Positions 35,341 to 44,590 of a DNA stretch of 64,000 bases are shown piece by piece. Source of the stretch: Burkholderia pseudomultivorans (GTDB lineage Bacteria > Pseudomonadota > Gammaproteobacteria > Burkholderiales > Burkholderiaceae); assembly GCF_001718415.1 (NCBI RefSeq), contig NZ_CP013378.1:372001-436000 (forward strand), written 5' to 3'. The notes below the pieces were generated by a model that worked only from the letters and a program-made list of their open reading frames with translations, made no database searches and was not told where the DNA came from. Each line of letters begins with the position of its first letter. Positions within the stretch are counted from its first letter, which is position 1. Position numbers and translations under genes: made by a program.

Positions 35341-37146
35341 ATGGATAGCGACGATCCGCTCCAGCGCTACTTTGCTATCGGGATGCGTTATCTCGACGAA
35401 GCGGGAAGGGAATTCGCGACGGTGCATCCGGACCGCGCGCGCACGCTCGATCCCGACCGCATGACCGAGCGCGACCCCTGGGTCGAGAGGCTCAAGGAGG
35501 GGTTCGCATTCCTCGCCGGCCGGCTGCAGCATACGCTCGACAACGAGCGACCGGAACTCACGGAAGGTCTGGTGAGTCTGCTTTGGCCGCATTACTTGCG
35601 TGCGATGCCGTCGCTGTCGATCGTGGAACTGGTGCCGAGCACACTTGCGCAGACCACTGTCGTGCCCCCGGGCCTACGCTTGCGCGCGACGCCTGTCTCC
35701 GTTGCGTCGCGGGTGGGTTCCGACGTAGACGGCCCGACGACTGTTGAATGCCGGTATCGCACCACACAGGCCGTCACCTTGCAGCCGCTGTTCGTCACGC
35801 ATGCCGGGCCGGCCGTTCGGCCCGACGGCCGGTCGGTGATCCGGCTTGGCCTTGAATTCGGCCCGTCAGCAGATCGTGCGTGTCTTGATCTCTCGCGCCT
35901 GCGGTTGTACCTCAACGCCGAACGGCCCACGGCGCTCGCGATGCACCTCGCGCTGACACGTCAGATCGAATCGATTGCATGGCGCGTTCCTGATGTGCGT
36001 AACGGCGAAGCCGCAGCTCTCGAAGGCGTAACCGTCAGGGCGGCCGGTTTTGACCGGCACGACCGGCTGCGGCCTTTCGCAGAGGATGGTTTCGGCGGGT
36101 ACGAGTTGCTGCTCGAGTATTTCGCGTTCAAGGAGCAATTCCTGTTCGTCGACCTCTGCGGGCTCGACATCGCGAAGCTTCCGGCTCAGGCAACGCGTTT
36201 CGAGCTCGAGCTTGTGCTCAAGCACGCTTATCCGGCGGACCAGCCATTTACGGCTGAAAACGTGAGACTTTTCTGTACCCCGGTGATCAACCTCTTCGAG
36301 CTCGACGCTGAGCCGATCGTCGCCCGTCACCTGGACGCCGAATACCGGGTTGTGCCCTCGGGCGACGCCGGTGGCTACGTCGAAACGTACTCTGTTGATG
36401 CGGTTCACGCGTTTGACGACCACGCAGGCGCGCGCCACGACTACGTACCTTTCGCGACATTCGGTCACCGCGGGGGCATGCTCTGGAGCGAGGCGCCCGA
36501 GCGCTATTTCCATGCGCGTGTGCGCCGGGGCGCGTCGGGCCTCCGGGAAACGTGGATCACGCTCGGCGGCCACGCGTGGGACGCGCTGGACGATCTGCCG
36601 CAGGAGACCCTGTCGCTGCGGCTGACCTGCGCGAATGGCCAGTTGCCACGAAGCGCGCTGCGCGAAGCGGGCATCGACCGGATCGAAGAGGGCGGCCCCG
36701 AGATCGCGGGCGTACGCAATCTCGTCGCGCCGACCCCCATGCGTTATCCGCCGACGAGCGAACGTTTCCAGTGGCGAGCACTCTCGCATCTGGCTCCTTC
36801 GTTCCTCTCCCTGACGGACCCTCAGGTGCTGCGCAGCACGCTGGCGCTTTACGACTGGACCGACGATGAACTGAACGGGCGGCGCCTTGCCGGCATCCTG
36901 CGCGTCAGGCAGCAGCCACTCGAGGACGTCGTCATGGGTTCGGTCGAACGCGGGGTGCTGATCGAAGTGACGCTCGACGCCCATGCGTTCACTGGAGACG
37001 GGGACATGATGCTCTTCGGCGAGGTACTGCACCAGCTTTTTGCGCTATACGCCGAAATCAACCAGTTCACGAAACTCGCGATCGTGAGTCTACCGTCCCA
37101 GACGCGCACCGAATGGCCGCGCAGCAAGGCGCGGGAGTTATCGTGA
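35341..37146 (+). CDS. tssF: Type VI secretion baseplate protein TssF (first copy)
   Basis: A 601-residue TssF baseplate wedge protein. It begins MDSDDPLQRYFAIGMRYLDE AG, with WVERLKEGFAFLAGRLQHTL, TEGLVSLLWPHYLRAMPSLS, FCTPVINLFELDAEPI and RYPPTSERFQWRALSHLAPS, all family hallmarks. The ATG at 35341 is preceded by GAAGGGAG. tssG overlaps its end. A second, clearly homologous tssF lies at 51287-53194 (both share PVINLFELDAE, QIESI/QVESI and HLxPS/HFGPN-type segments), so the cluster carries two. Confidence 0.94.
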   Translation: MDSDDPLQRYFAIGMRYLDEAGREFATVHPDRARTLDPDRMTERDPWVERLKEGFAFLAGRLQHTLDNERPELTEGLVSLLWPHYLRAMPSLSIVELVPSTLAQTTVVPPGLRLRATPVSVASRVGSDVDGPTTVECRYRTTQAVTLQPLFVTHAGPAVRPDGRSVIRLGLEFGPSADRACLDLSRLRLYLNAERPTALAMHLALTRQIESIAWRVPDVRNGEAAALEGVTVRAAGFDRHDRLRPFAEDGFGGYELLLEYFAFKEQFLFVDLCGLDIAKLPAQATRFELELVLKHAYPADQPFTAENVRLFCTPVINLFELDAEPIVARHLDAEYRVVPSGDAGGYVETYSVDAVHAFDDHAGARHDYVPFATFGHRGGMLWSEAPERYFHARVRRGASGLRETWITLGGHAWDALDDLPQETLSLRLTCANGQLPRSALREAGIDRIEEGGPEIAGVRNLVAPTPMRYPPTSERFQWRALSHLAPSFLSLTDPQVLRSTLALYDWTDDELNGRRLAGILRVRQQPLEDVVMGSVERGVLIEVTLDAHAFTGDGDMMLFGEVLHQLFALYAEINQFTKLAIVSLPSQTRTEWPRSKARELS

Positions 37147-38267
37147 AGCGCGCCGACCTTCCTGAAGTGGAGCCGCTGGTCGCCTCGCTCCTCGTACGCG
37201 CGCCGCATATGAGCTTCATGCAGCTGTGCAGGTTGCTTGAATTGCGTACGCCTGACGCGCCGGGTCTGGGCACGTGTGACACGCCGGAACATGAGCCGGT
37301 GCGTTTTCGACCGCGCCCCAGGTTGGGCTTTCCGGCGGGTGAAATCGCCAGCGTGGAAATGCCGGACGACGTGCCTACGGCTTACCCTGCACCTGGAAGC
37401 TTCCCGGTCGCGCGGGGCAGGACCGCTGTATTGCCGCCGACGGTGCGTACCACGTTCATGGGGTTGTATGGCGTGGACGCCGCGATGCCCTCGCATACGA
37501 TCGACGAGATCGTGTTGCGGGAGGAAGGCCACGAAGTTGTCGAAGCGTTTCTCGACCAGTTCAATCATCGCTTCGTGACGTTGTTGTACAGGGCGTGGAA
37601 AAAGTACCGATATCCCGAGAGCTTTCTGTCCGGCGCTCGCGACGCTTATTCGCGCAACTTGCTGAGCCTGGCCGGCTTCGGCTGGGGCGAGCGGCCACGC
37701 CGTGTCGGCTTGCCCGACTCGCGCCTGCTCGCATTCCTCGGTGTGCTGATTCAGAAAACCCGCACACCGCGCGGACTCGCCCGGGTCGTCGCGCTGACCG
37801 TGCCTGGTGTCGGCGTGCGTGTCGACGAATTCCGGGCGACGACGGCGATCAATGGCCGTCCTCAACCCCTTTCGGCGACCCGGCCGGCAGGCGAAGCACG
37901 GGTACGCCGCGGGCTTGGCGGGGGGTACGTGCTTGGAAAGCGCCTTTCGTTGCGCGCGCGTGCAGTGTGCGTGACGCTGTGGCCAGCGAACGCCCAGCAG
38001 GCGCACGACCTGCTCCCTGGCGCCCGGCTGCACCGCGAACTGATGGCCTTCATACAGTTGTATGTCGGCATGAAGGTCGACGTACAACTGCGCATGGAGA
38101 TATCGTCCCGTCTCATGCCGAAACCGGCCATCGGTCAAGCCCTTGCCGATCCGTCACCGCGCCTGGGGTGGACCACCATCCTGCCGTCCGATGCAGAGCG
38201 CACTCTTACGATCCCGATGGGCACCCATGCGGCCTCGGGGAATGCTTCAACCGGAGGCGCCGCATGA
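37143..38267 (+). CDS. tssG: Type VI secretion baseplate protein TssG
   Basis: A 374-residue TssG that binds TssF in the baseplate wedge. Family segments: MSFMQLCRLLELR, VRFRPRPRLGFPAGEIASVE, RTTFMGLYGVDAAMPSHTID, ALVEEFLDQFNHRF-like EVVEAFLDQFNHRFVTLLYR AW, and PRLGWTTIL near the end. The GTG at 37143 is chosen: it sits in a four-base GTGA overlap with tssF and six bases after GGAG at 37133-37136. An ATG at 37113 would add ten residues. Only one tssG is present although tssF and tssJ are duplicated. Confidence 0.93.
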   Translation: MKRADLPEVEPLVASLLVRAPHMSFMQLCRLLELRTPDAPGLGTCDTPEHEPVRFRPRPRLGFPAGEIASVEMPDDVPTAYPAPGSFPVARGRTAVLPPTVRTTFMGLYGVDAAMPSHTIDEIVLREEGHEVVEAFLDQFNHRFVTLLYRAWKKYRYPESFLSGARDAYSRNLLSLAGFGWGERPRRVGLPDSRLLAFLGVLIQKTRTPRGLARVVALTVPGVGVRVDEFRATTAINGRPQPLSATRPAGEARVRRGLGGGYVLGKRLSLRARAVCVTLWPANAQQAHDLLPGARLHRELMAFIQLYVGMKVDVQLRMEISSRLMPKPAIGQALADPSPRLGWTTILPSDAERTLTIPMGTHAASGNASTGGAA

Positions 38268-38806
38268 TCTCGCGTTTGCGCTTGCTTGCCGCGATCAGTG
38301 GGGCCTGTATCGTGCTTGCAGCTTGTGGAGCATTGCAGGCCGCAACGGACGCTTCGGCTAATGCGTATCGCGCGGTGTTCGGAAGTAACGTGACCACACT
38401 CAACGTCGATGTGTCAGCCAGCGCTTCGATAAATTCCGACGAAAGCGGTCGTCCGGCGCCGGTCGTGGTGCGCATCTATCAACTTCGCGACCGCAAGGCG
38501 TTCGATAGCGCTTCGCTCGCGGATCTCCTGACGAACGATCGCGCCCTGCTACGGCAGGACCTCCAGGCCGAGCTGTCTGCGGTGCTGAACCCCGGAGCGT
38601 CGGCAAGCCTGTCACAACGCATGCAACCGGGTACGAAGTACGTCGCTATCGTCGCGCTGTACCGCAACGCGGACACCGGTGACGCGTGGAAGCGGGTTAT
38701 CGCAACGAAGCAACTCCACGCCGATGCAGTACTTGGCGTGAAGCTTGATGAAAACCGTATCAGTCTGCCGGACGATGTGTCCGGGCGCGGGAGCGCATCG
38801 CGATGA
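38264..38806 (+). CDS. tssJ: Type VI secretion outer-membrane lipoprotein TssJ (first copy)
   Basis: A 180-residue lipoprotein with signal MISRLRLLAAISGACIVLAA C (lipid Cys at residue 21). The mature domain has the TssJ transthyretin-like pattern: LNVDVSASASINSDESGRPA, PVVVRIYQLRDRKAFDSASL, LLRQDLQ, and TKYVAIVALYRNADTGDAWK. It ties the TssLM complex to the outer membrane. The ATG lies in a four-base overlap with tssG, with GGAGG at 38252-38256. A second TssJ is encoded at 53191-53721. Confidence 0.92.
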   Translation: MISRLRLLAAISGACIVLAACGALQAATDASANAYRAVFGSNVTTLNVDVSASASINSDESGRPAPVVVRIYQLRDRKAFDSASLADLLTNDRALLRQDLQAELSAVLNPGASASLSQRMQPGTKYVAIVALYRNADTGDAWKRVIATKQLHADAVLGVKLDENRISLPDDVSGRGSASR

Positions 38807-38896
38807 ACAGCCAGCGAAAGGAGCCGACCTCGGCGCGAGCTATCGGCCGGTCGGCATTTGTCAGGAATGTGAGAGGGAGAACCCGGATTACGGACA

Positions 38897-38925
38897 TTGA
38901 TTTAATGCTTTGCGAGACTAATTAA
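38897..38925 (+). promoter_or_regulatory. Possible promoter of the vgrG module
   Basis: In the 199-bp gap before vgrG, TTGATT (38897-38902) is followed after 17 bases by the A+T-rich AATTAA. This is a weak sigma-70-like match in locally AT-rich DNA. It would allow independent expression of the vgrG-effector-immunity module. Confidence 0.25.
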
Positions 38926-39005
38926 ATTCTTTGTGGCTCGGATGTGCTCGCGGATCGGGCGAGCGCTATCGCGCCCGTGTACAACCTCTTCATGCAACGG
39001 TGGCC

Positions 39006-41354
39006 ATGCGGACTATTCAGGATATCGTCAAGCTTCCCGGCGCGATCGTCACGCAACCTTTTCACCTCGAGATTGCAACGGTCGACTCGCCGCTGTCCGT
39101 CTTCGACTTTGAATCCACCGAGGAGATGAACAAGCCGTATCTGGTCAAGATCACGGTGACGTCAACGGACAAGCATATCGACGGCGCGGCGTGTGTAGGA
39201 CGACCGGCTGTCTTCACGATCGACGAACACGCCTCGGTGCCATCGTTGCAGGGACTGGTCGAACCGGCGCAGGTGACGGCGCGCACCTTGCACGGCATCG
39301 TGACGCAGTGGACGCGTGTCAAGATCAGTCGCGATGAAGCGATGTACCAGGCGCACCTGCGGCCGCGCTTGGCGCTGCTCGAGGAAGTCCACGATTCGGG
39401 TGTGTTCCTGGACCGTTCGCTGCCTGAGCTGCTTACGGATCTGATCGTCGACCGCGACCTATTCGAATCCTACGATCTCGACCTCCAGCTCGAGGGTCTT
39501 GACGACAAGGTCGAGCAGACCGTCATGTACGAAGAGACGGTGGCGAACTGCATCGATCGCCACTGCCGCCGCAAGGGCGCGTTTTACTACTTCACGCAGG
39601 CAGACAGGCGGGAGGGGCCGCAGCGCGAGACGCTCGTCGTGGGCAATACGCCCAGCGCCTACAGGCGTGCGCTGGAGATTCCTTTGCTGCCGAACTCAGG
39701 GCTCGTCAGCTGGCACGAGGCGATTCTCGAACTCGAGGTCGAGCGCAATCTCGTGCCGCAGGTCGTGCGTGAATGGGACCATAACTATCGGGTTCCGGAT
39801 GATCCGCTGCAGGTCGAGTCCTCTGTAGCCGAGGACGACCGCTCGGTGTACGGAAGCGTGAACCGCAGCAACGAGCACTTCCACTCCGTCAAGGAAGGGC
39901 AGGCGCTCGCCGATGTGCGGCGTGACGAACTGATTGCGCGACAGACGCAGATCAGGGGTACGAGCAACGTGCTGGGCATGATGCCGGGCATGGTGGTGCA
40001 TCTGACCAACGACACGATCCCTGAGGCACCGCATGGATTCGTGATCACGAAGCTCGTGTCGAAGGGCAGCCGCAGGGACTCGGTGACCAATATCTTCGAG
40101 GCGATTCCGGCTCACCTCACGTTCCGTCCAGATTATGTTCCGGCGAAGCACTGGAGGTGGGTCAGTGGCACGCTGATCGGCACGATCGAATCGGGCGACG
40201 ACGAGCCGTACGCGTGGCTGGACGAGTACGGCCGCTACCGAGTGAAGTTCCAGTTCGCGCGTCGCACCGGCAAGCGCGGCCTGAACAGCATGCCATTGCG
40301 GCTTTTGCGTACGTCGGCATCGTACCAGGGCGGTCTGCATTCGCCGCTCCTCCCCCAGACCGAGGTCCGCATAGAGGCGACCAACGCAGATATTGATCGA
40401 CTCTATATAGCCGGAGCGCTCCATGACTATGCGAGGACCGACCCGGTACATGGCAAGGAAGGCTGGTACAGCCGTGCCGTCTGGCGCTCTCCCCTGCGTG
40501 GCAACAAGATCCGTTTCGAAGATCTGAAAGAGCACGAGGGCATCAAGATCGGGACGGTCTTTGCGAAGTCGTCGGTTTCGCTTGGTTATCTCGTTGACGG
40601 CGAGAAGAAGAAAAGAGGAGAAGGGGTCGAAATTGGGACCCAGGCATGGGCGTCGTTGCACGGACCGAAGGGGGTATTTCTTTCAGCCGATCCGTGGACG
40701 CCGAACGCTCCTCATCTGGATATGCCCGCTGCGGTCGCCCAGTTGAAGGCTGCGCTGCAGCGCGTGACGGACCTGGCGGCCGCGACTACACAGGCCCGGG
40801 CCGAGCCAGCCGACCATGCCACGCAGGCAGCGCTTCTCGACGGGCTGAACCAGCTTCGCGATGCGGGGCTGCTCGCCAGCGCGCCAGGCGGCATGGCATT
40901 CGTCACGCCGAAATCGGCACAGCATTCGGCGGGCGAGAACGTGATTGTCACCGCGGGCCAGGACATGGACATCAGTGTCGTCAAGCGCCTGCGCATGGTG
41001 GCGGGTGACCTGTTCTCGCTGTGCGCACACAAGCTTGGCATCAAAATTTTCTCGAAGGGGAAAATCGAGATGCAGGCCCAGGGTGCCGCGATGGATCTTT
41101 TCGCGGATCGGACGCTGCACGTGTCAAGCGCGAGCGGTGATGTGCTCGTGGACGCCAAAACCAAAGCGATGATGGCAAGCGGGGGCGCGTCAATGACCAT
41201 CGAGAACGGCAGTGTCGTCTTTACTTGCCCGGGCGAGTTCCGCATCAGGGCGGCGTCGTTCACGTTCGAGGGGCCGGGCAATACGGCGCTCACCCTGCCG
41301 CAACTGCCCGTGAGCAACTACCAACCCAACGCCAGATATAGTCACACAAGGTAA
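39006..41354 (+). CDS. vgrG: VgrG (TssI) spike protein with C-terminal DUF2345-type extension
   Basis: A 782-residue VgrG forming the tip of the secreted tube. Gp27-like N-terminal part: PFHLEIATVDSPLSVFDFES, LHGIVTQWTRVKISRDEAMY, LRPRLALLEE (about 10-130) and NCIDRHCRRKGAFYYFTQ. Gp5-like OB domain and needle: EYGRYRVKFQFARRTG (about 410-425). The DUF2345 region (about 600-740) ends SMTIENGSVVFTCPGEFRIR. The last residues (QPNARYSHTR) are duplicated downstream at 44590. The ATG at 39006 is chosen, but a TTG at 38931 would add 25 residues and cannot be excluded. The effector gene starts 6 bp after its stop, so the effector is probably loaded on this VgrG. Confidence 0.93.
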   Translation: MRTIQDIVKLPGAIVTQPFHLEIATVDSPLSVFDFESTEEMNKPYLVKITVTSTDKHIDGAACVGRPAVFTIDEHASVPSLQGLVEPAQVTARTLHGIVTQWTRVKISRDEAMYQAHLRPRLALLEEVHDSGVFLDRSLPELLTDLIVDRDLFESYDLDLQLEGLDDKVEQTVMYEETVANCIDRHCRRKGAFYYFTQADRREGPQRETLVVGNTPSAYRRALEIPLLPNSGLVSWHEAILELEVERNLVPQVVREWDHNYRVPDDPLQVESSVAEDDRSVYGSVNRSNEHFHSVKEGQALADVRRDELIARQTQIRGTSNVLGMMPGMVVHLTNDTIPEAPHGFVITKLVSKGSRRDSVTNIFEAIPAHLTFRPDYVPAKHWRWVSGTLIGTIESGDDEPYAWLDEYGRYRVKFQFARRTGKRGLNSMPLRLLRTSASYQGGLHSPLLPQTEVRIEATNADIDRLYIAGALHDYARTDPVHGKEGWYSRAVWRSPLRGNKIRFEDLKEHEGIKIGTVFAKSSVSLGYLVDGEKKKRGEGVEIGTQAWASLHGPKGVFLSADPWTPNAPHLDMPAAVAQLKAALQRVTDLAAATTQARAEPADHATQAALLDGLNQLRDAGLLASAPGGMAFVTPKSAQHSAGENVIVTAGQDMDISVVKRLRMVAGDLFSLCAHKLGIKIFSKGKIEMQAQGAAMDLFADRTLHVSSASGDVLVDAKTKAMMASGGASMTIENGSVVFTCPGEFRIRAASFTFEGPGNTALTLPQLPVSNYQPNARYSHTR

Positions 41355-41612
41355 ACGATTGTGATCATCAGCCCACCGTTTTTGCCTGAGGCGGGTCTCG
41401 CAGCTCCGTCCGGGACGTACCCCGATCCGATGATGGACGCGGTTGACAAGTTCGAATGCGCGCACGGCATTTATCCGATCGCAGTTGACCGGCGTTGGCA
41501 CTGTGGCGTGCATCTCCAGCCCGATACAAAGTGCAGGGTACATGCGATTGCTGATGGCGAGGTCGTTGCATACCGGGTCTGTCAGCACGCGGTTGACGAC
41601 GGCGCGAGCCAT
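41311..41612 (+). repeat. Direct repeat, copy A: vgrG 3' end plus effector 5' end
   Basis: This 302-bp segment covers the last 44 bases of vgrG, the gap and about the first 84 codons of the effector. It is repeated at 44590-44893 with few substitutions and a 2-base insertion. The pair marks a past duplication of the vgrG-effector junction. Confidence 0.92.
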
Positions 41613-43673
41613 ACTGGCTTTGTATTGCTCAAGCATACGACGGAGACCGGCGATGGCCGCGCGCTGACGTTCTATTCGCTCTACATGCATTTGCTTCCGT
41701 TAGCGGAATATCAGCAACACAGCGCGAATGCCGACGAAATGGCGGAGTTCCTGCGCAAGCCTACGGGCCCGGTGAGCAAGGGGCAGGTCACGCCAGCCAT
41801 TCCGGGAGCCGGCAAGAAGGTGCGGCGAAAGGACGTGCTCGGATGGCTCGGGCAGTACGAGGGCATGCCGCACCTGCATTTCGAGATCTTTATGACGCAG
41901 CCGGACTTCGATGCCTATTTCGGGCAGACGCAGCTCGGTAAAACGGCGCCCGTGCCGTCCGATGAGACCGATTGGTGGGGACACGGGTACTTTGTCATTC
42001 CGGCCGGCAGCAGCTTTTATCGATTACCGCCGGGAGCCGGTGCGGATGGCAAGCTGCGCGGAATCAAATTCCCACCAGGCGAGGCGGGCCAGAATGCACA
42101 GCCGCTGCTGGTCGAGACCTGGTTCAGCCAAGGTTCGAAATACACCAATGTCCGGAGCATCGCGCAGGATGGCACACGGACGCTGCTCACGTCGCAGCCC
42201 GTCGAGGAAAAGGACTACGAGTACGATCTGTACAAACGTGCCACCGCGCTTTACTCAACCTGTCCAAGCGACGGTTACGAACTGCTGCGCTTTGGCCGCA
42301 TCTTGTCCGCGCACCAGACGCTTACGGCTGAACAGCGTGCGACGTGGATGAAGGTCGCTTGGGCTGCGGGTCAGGTCGGTTATATCGATATCAACGATTC
42401 GAAGATCCACAAGTTCTCGGACGCGGATTTCCTGTTCCTGATGGGTTGGCAGAAGGTTAGCGACGGCAACACCCCATTCGGTAGCGACGGGGTATGCGAC
42501 GTGGAGGCGTTGAAAAGGATCGTCAAGACCGTTGTTGGTAACGACCAGACGACAGCCGCGCCAGCAAAAAGCGAGGCTGAAAAAGCAGATGCGCTTTCGA
42601 ACTATGTGAAATGCAACGATCAGGTGCGTCAGCAGCTACGCGGATTTGTTTGCAACGCGCCGAGTGAGTGGGACAGCGCGCACAATGAAGAGCGTTACGC
42701 GAAGCTGCTCGACGAGGGCGGGTTCTACGAGGGTAACGACAAGGGCTACAACGACTTCCTGAAATATCTGAAGGAGGTCCAGTTCTGGGACAAAACGGGC
42801 TTGCCTGCTGGGCAGAAGCTATGGTTCTTCCATCCGCTTGCGTTTATTCGACACTTCAGGAAGTGTGGGTGGTTGAGCTTGCACGAGCAGATTCAACTGC
42901 TACCTCGCCATTCAATGCCTGATGCCGGGGGGGTCATATCTTGGGCCGAGAGCAGGAAACGATTTTCCGAGGGCAATGACGATGCTAGAGGGCAATCACC
43001 TCGAGGTCTATGGCTCGCTCTCAATCATATGTTTCGCAAATATGGATTCAACAGTGATCTGCGGAAAGCGCACTTTTTTGGGCAGATTTTCAAGGAAACT
43101 GGGGCTTTGTGTTCAACGAAAGAAAATGGGGGTGCTGACTATTTTCGAAAAATGTATGAGAGCTATACCGCCAGTGACGCTGCCTATGATTTCGATAATA
43201 GGCGCCAGTGGCTTAATAAACTCGGGTTCCTAAAAAATCGAGATCGTGCAACATATATAGCTCAACGCCCGGGTGAGGTCCATAGGAAAGCCGTCGCGGG
43301 CGAGAACACGAAACCGGGGGACGGTGCTCGTTTTTGCGGTCGCGGTTTGATTCACTTAACGTGGCGAAAGGGTTATCGTGAATATAGCGAATATCGTGGA
43401 CAGGACTTCACGACGGATCCGAAACCCCAGCTTCTACAAAATGATGCAGAAACAGCTGCGGATTCTGCCGGCTATTTCTGGGTCAAGGCCCGTATTGACA
43501 AGAAAGCCGATCATGGGTCGAGCGACGATGATGTCAAGGCTTGTTTTCGCTTGGTAGGCGGTGCAGGTGGATTATCTGCGCGGCAGCAATTCTTTCATTA
43601 TAGCTATTTCATTCTTGGAGATGCACGGGATATGCCGGTGGATGGTTCATTAAAGAGGCAGGAAGATGAATAA
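41361..43673 (+). CDS. Predicted bifunctional T6SS cell-wall effector: M23-like peptidase plus GH19-like domain
   Basis: A 770-residue candidate antibacterial cargo. The N-terminal domain (about 20-190) is LytM/M23-like: WHCGVHLQPDTKCRVHAIAD GEVVAYR, YSLYMHL (His110) and MPHLHFEIF (HxH, His171 and His173). Classical M23 has HxGxD in the first motif; here the Asp position is His51, so zinc ligation may be altered. The C-terminal domain (about 545-755) resembles GH19/lysozyme-like enzymes: RKAHFFGQIFKETGAL (Glu579, probable general acid) and FCGRGLIHLTWRKGYREYSE Y, then AADSAGYFWVKA. The two activities would cut peptide cross-links and glycan strands in the target's periplasm (inference). The 3' third is less G+C-rich than the vgrG. 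The GTG start at 41361 follows AAGG; no signal peptide, as expected for T6SS cargo. Confidence 0.85.
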   Translation: MIISPPFLPEAGLAAPSGTYPDPMMDAVDKFECAHGIYPIAVDRRWHCGVHLQPDTKCRVHAIADGEVVAYRVCQHAVDDGASHTGFVLLKHTTETGDGRALTFYSLYMHLLPLAEYQQHSANADEMAEFLRKPTGPVSKGQVTPAIPGAGKKVRRKDVLGWLGQYEGMPHLHFEIFMTQPDFDAYFGQTQLGKTAPVPSDETDWWGHGYFVIPAGSSFYRLPPGAGADGKLRGIKFPPGEAGQNAQPLLVETWFSQGSKYTNVRSIAQDGTRTLLTSQPVEEKDYEYDLYKRATALYSTCPSDGYELLRFGRILSAHQTLTAEQRATWMKVAWAAGQVGYIDINDSKIHKFSDADFLFLMGWQKVSDGNTPFGSDGVCDVEALKRIVKTVVGNDQTTAAPAKSEAEKADALSNYVKCNDQVRQQLRGFVCNAPSEWDSAHNEERYAKLLDEGGFYEGNDKGYNDFLKYLKEVQFWDKTGLPAGQKLWFFHPLAFIRHFRKCGWLSLHEQIQLLPRHSMPDAGGVISWAESRKRFSEGNDDARGQSPRGLWLALNHMFRKYGFNSDLRKAHFFGQIFKETGALCSTKENGGADYFRKMYESYTASDAAYDFDNRRQWLNKLGFLKNRDRATYIAQRPGEVHRKAVAGENTKPGDGARFCGRGLIHLTWRKGYREYSEYRGQDFTTDPKPQLLQNDAETAADSAGYFWVKARIDKKADHGSSDDDVKACFRLVGGAGGLSARQQFFHYSYFILGDARDMPVDGSLKRQEDE

Positions 43674-43772
43674 TTATATTTGTGAACCAAGAATGACGAT
43701 CCGGGAGATGTGTAAATCCACTTTGCGTTTGAATTGCGAATATTGCATTTTAATTAATGGGATCTAGTTGCT

Positions 43773-44417
43773 ATGGGCGCTCGATATTTACTGGTATTTC
43801 GATTTTTGTTGGCATCGCTTTTTGTGACCTTCGTGTCGCACGTTCACGCTACCGAAGTGCCGGCTGCAGTTCAGGCCGCAGTGCATTCTCGCACTGATGC
43901 GGACCACAAGTTGCAGCCGCCGATCATCGATGCAGGACCCGCGATGCAAGGGGTGTACATCTACTTTGTCGCAAACACATCCGATGAACCGGGTTATACA
44001 AAGGACAATCGACCATACATGTTAGACGCACGCTTACTGTACGCTGATGAAAACCATCTTTGGCACGATGAACTATTCGATCGTTACGTGAAAGATGACG
44101 GTATTCCGGAAGTCGCAAGTGTTTTTTTTGTAAACGCGGATCACGATCTAAAGGACAAGGAGGTCGTTATTCTAGTGAGAACCCCGCTCAACCATTATGA
44201 TTACGGTGGCGAATATTATGACGGGCACGTATACAAGTTGACCGGTAGTGCTAGAAACGGAGCTGTTTTCGCTGGGCTGCAGAGCGATGCTAGCGCGCCT
44301 TTTTTGGATCAATGCGAATGTAGTTTTCGCGATGGACGGGTTACGCATGCACGGTATAAAGATGCAGAATCGATCCGAAAAGAGCTTGCAAAAATGCATC
44401 CCGGTGTTCCCAAATGA
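43773..44417 (+). CDS. Exported candidate immunity protein 1
   Basis: A 214-residue protein with a Sec signal (MGARYLLVFRFLLASLFVTF VSHVHA, cleavage about residue 26). The mature part has aromatic and acidic beta-type sequence (MQGVYIYFVANTSDEPGYTK, VVILVRTPLNHYDYGGEYYD) and one short C-x-C (DQCECSF). No known family is recognised. It directly follows a peptidoglycan-targeting effector; immunity proteins to such effectors are periplasmic, so self-protection is the natural inference. The DNA is less G+C-rich than the tss genes. The ATG at 43773 lacks a strong ribosome site. Confidence 0.65.
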   Translation: MGARYLLVFRFLLASLFVTFVSHVHATEVPAAVQAAVHSRTDADHKLQPPIIDAGPAMQGVYIYFVANTSDEPGYTKDNRPYMLDARLLYADENHLWHDELFDRYVKDDGIPEVASVFFVNADHDLKDKEVVILVRTPLNHYDYGGEYYDGHVYKLTGSARNGAVFAGLQSDASAPFLDQCECSFRDGRVTHARYKDAESIRKELAKMHPGVPK

Positions 44418-44469
44418 TAATAGTGGATATATCGACTGGTTTCGAACTCTTGATTTCGCCTGCTCGCCG

Positions 44470-44590
44470 GCGGAAGTGAGCCGAGCAAATCCGCTTTCGG
44501 TGGTGGCAGATAGGTCGGGGAGCGAGACCTTTTCGCTGGACGGGCGCTATGTCGCGCCGATTGACCAAATGGACTGTTCGCCAGACGCTT
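44470..44590 (+). pseudogene. C-terminal fragment of a second immunity-like gene
   Basis: Bases about 44470-44590 align with about 45950-46065, part of the intact immunity-like gene downstream. Both encode SPDGRYVAP/SLDGRYVAP, then QIDCSQGA/QMDCSPDA, and share AGTGAGC-GAG-AA-TCCGCTTTC upstream. Here a frameshift between these parts and loss of the 5' end break the gene; it stops at TGA exactly where the duplicated vgrG tail begins. It is what remains of an extra immunity copy. Confidence 0.7.
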
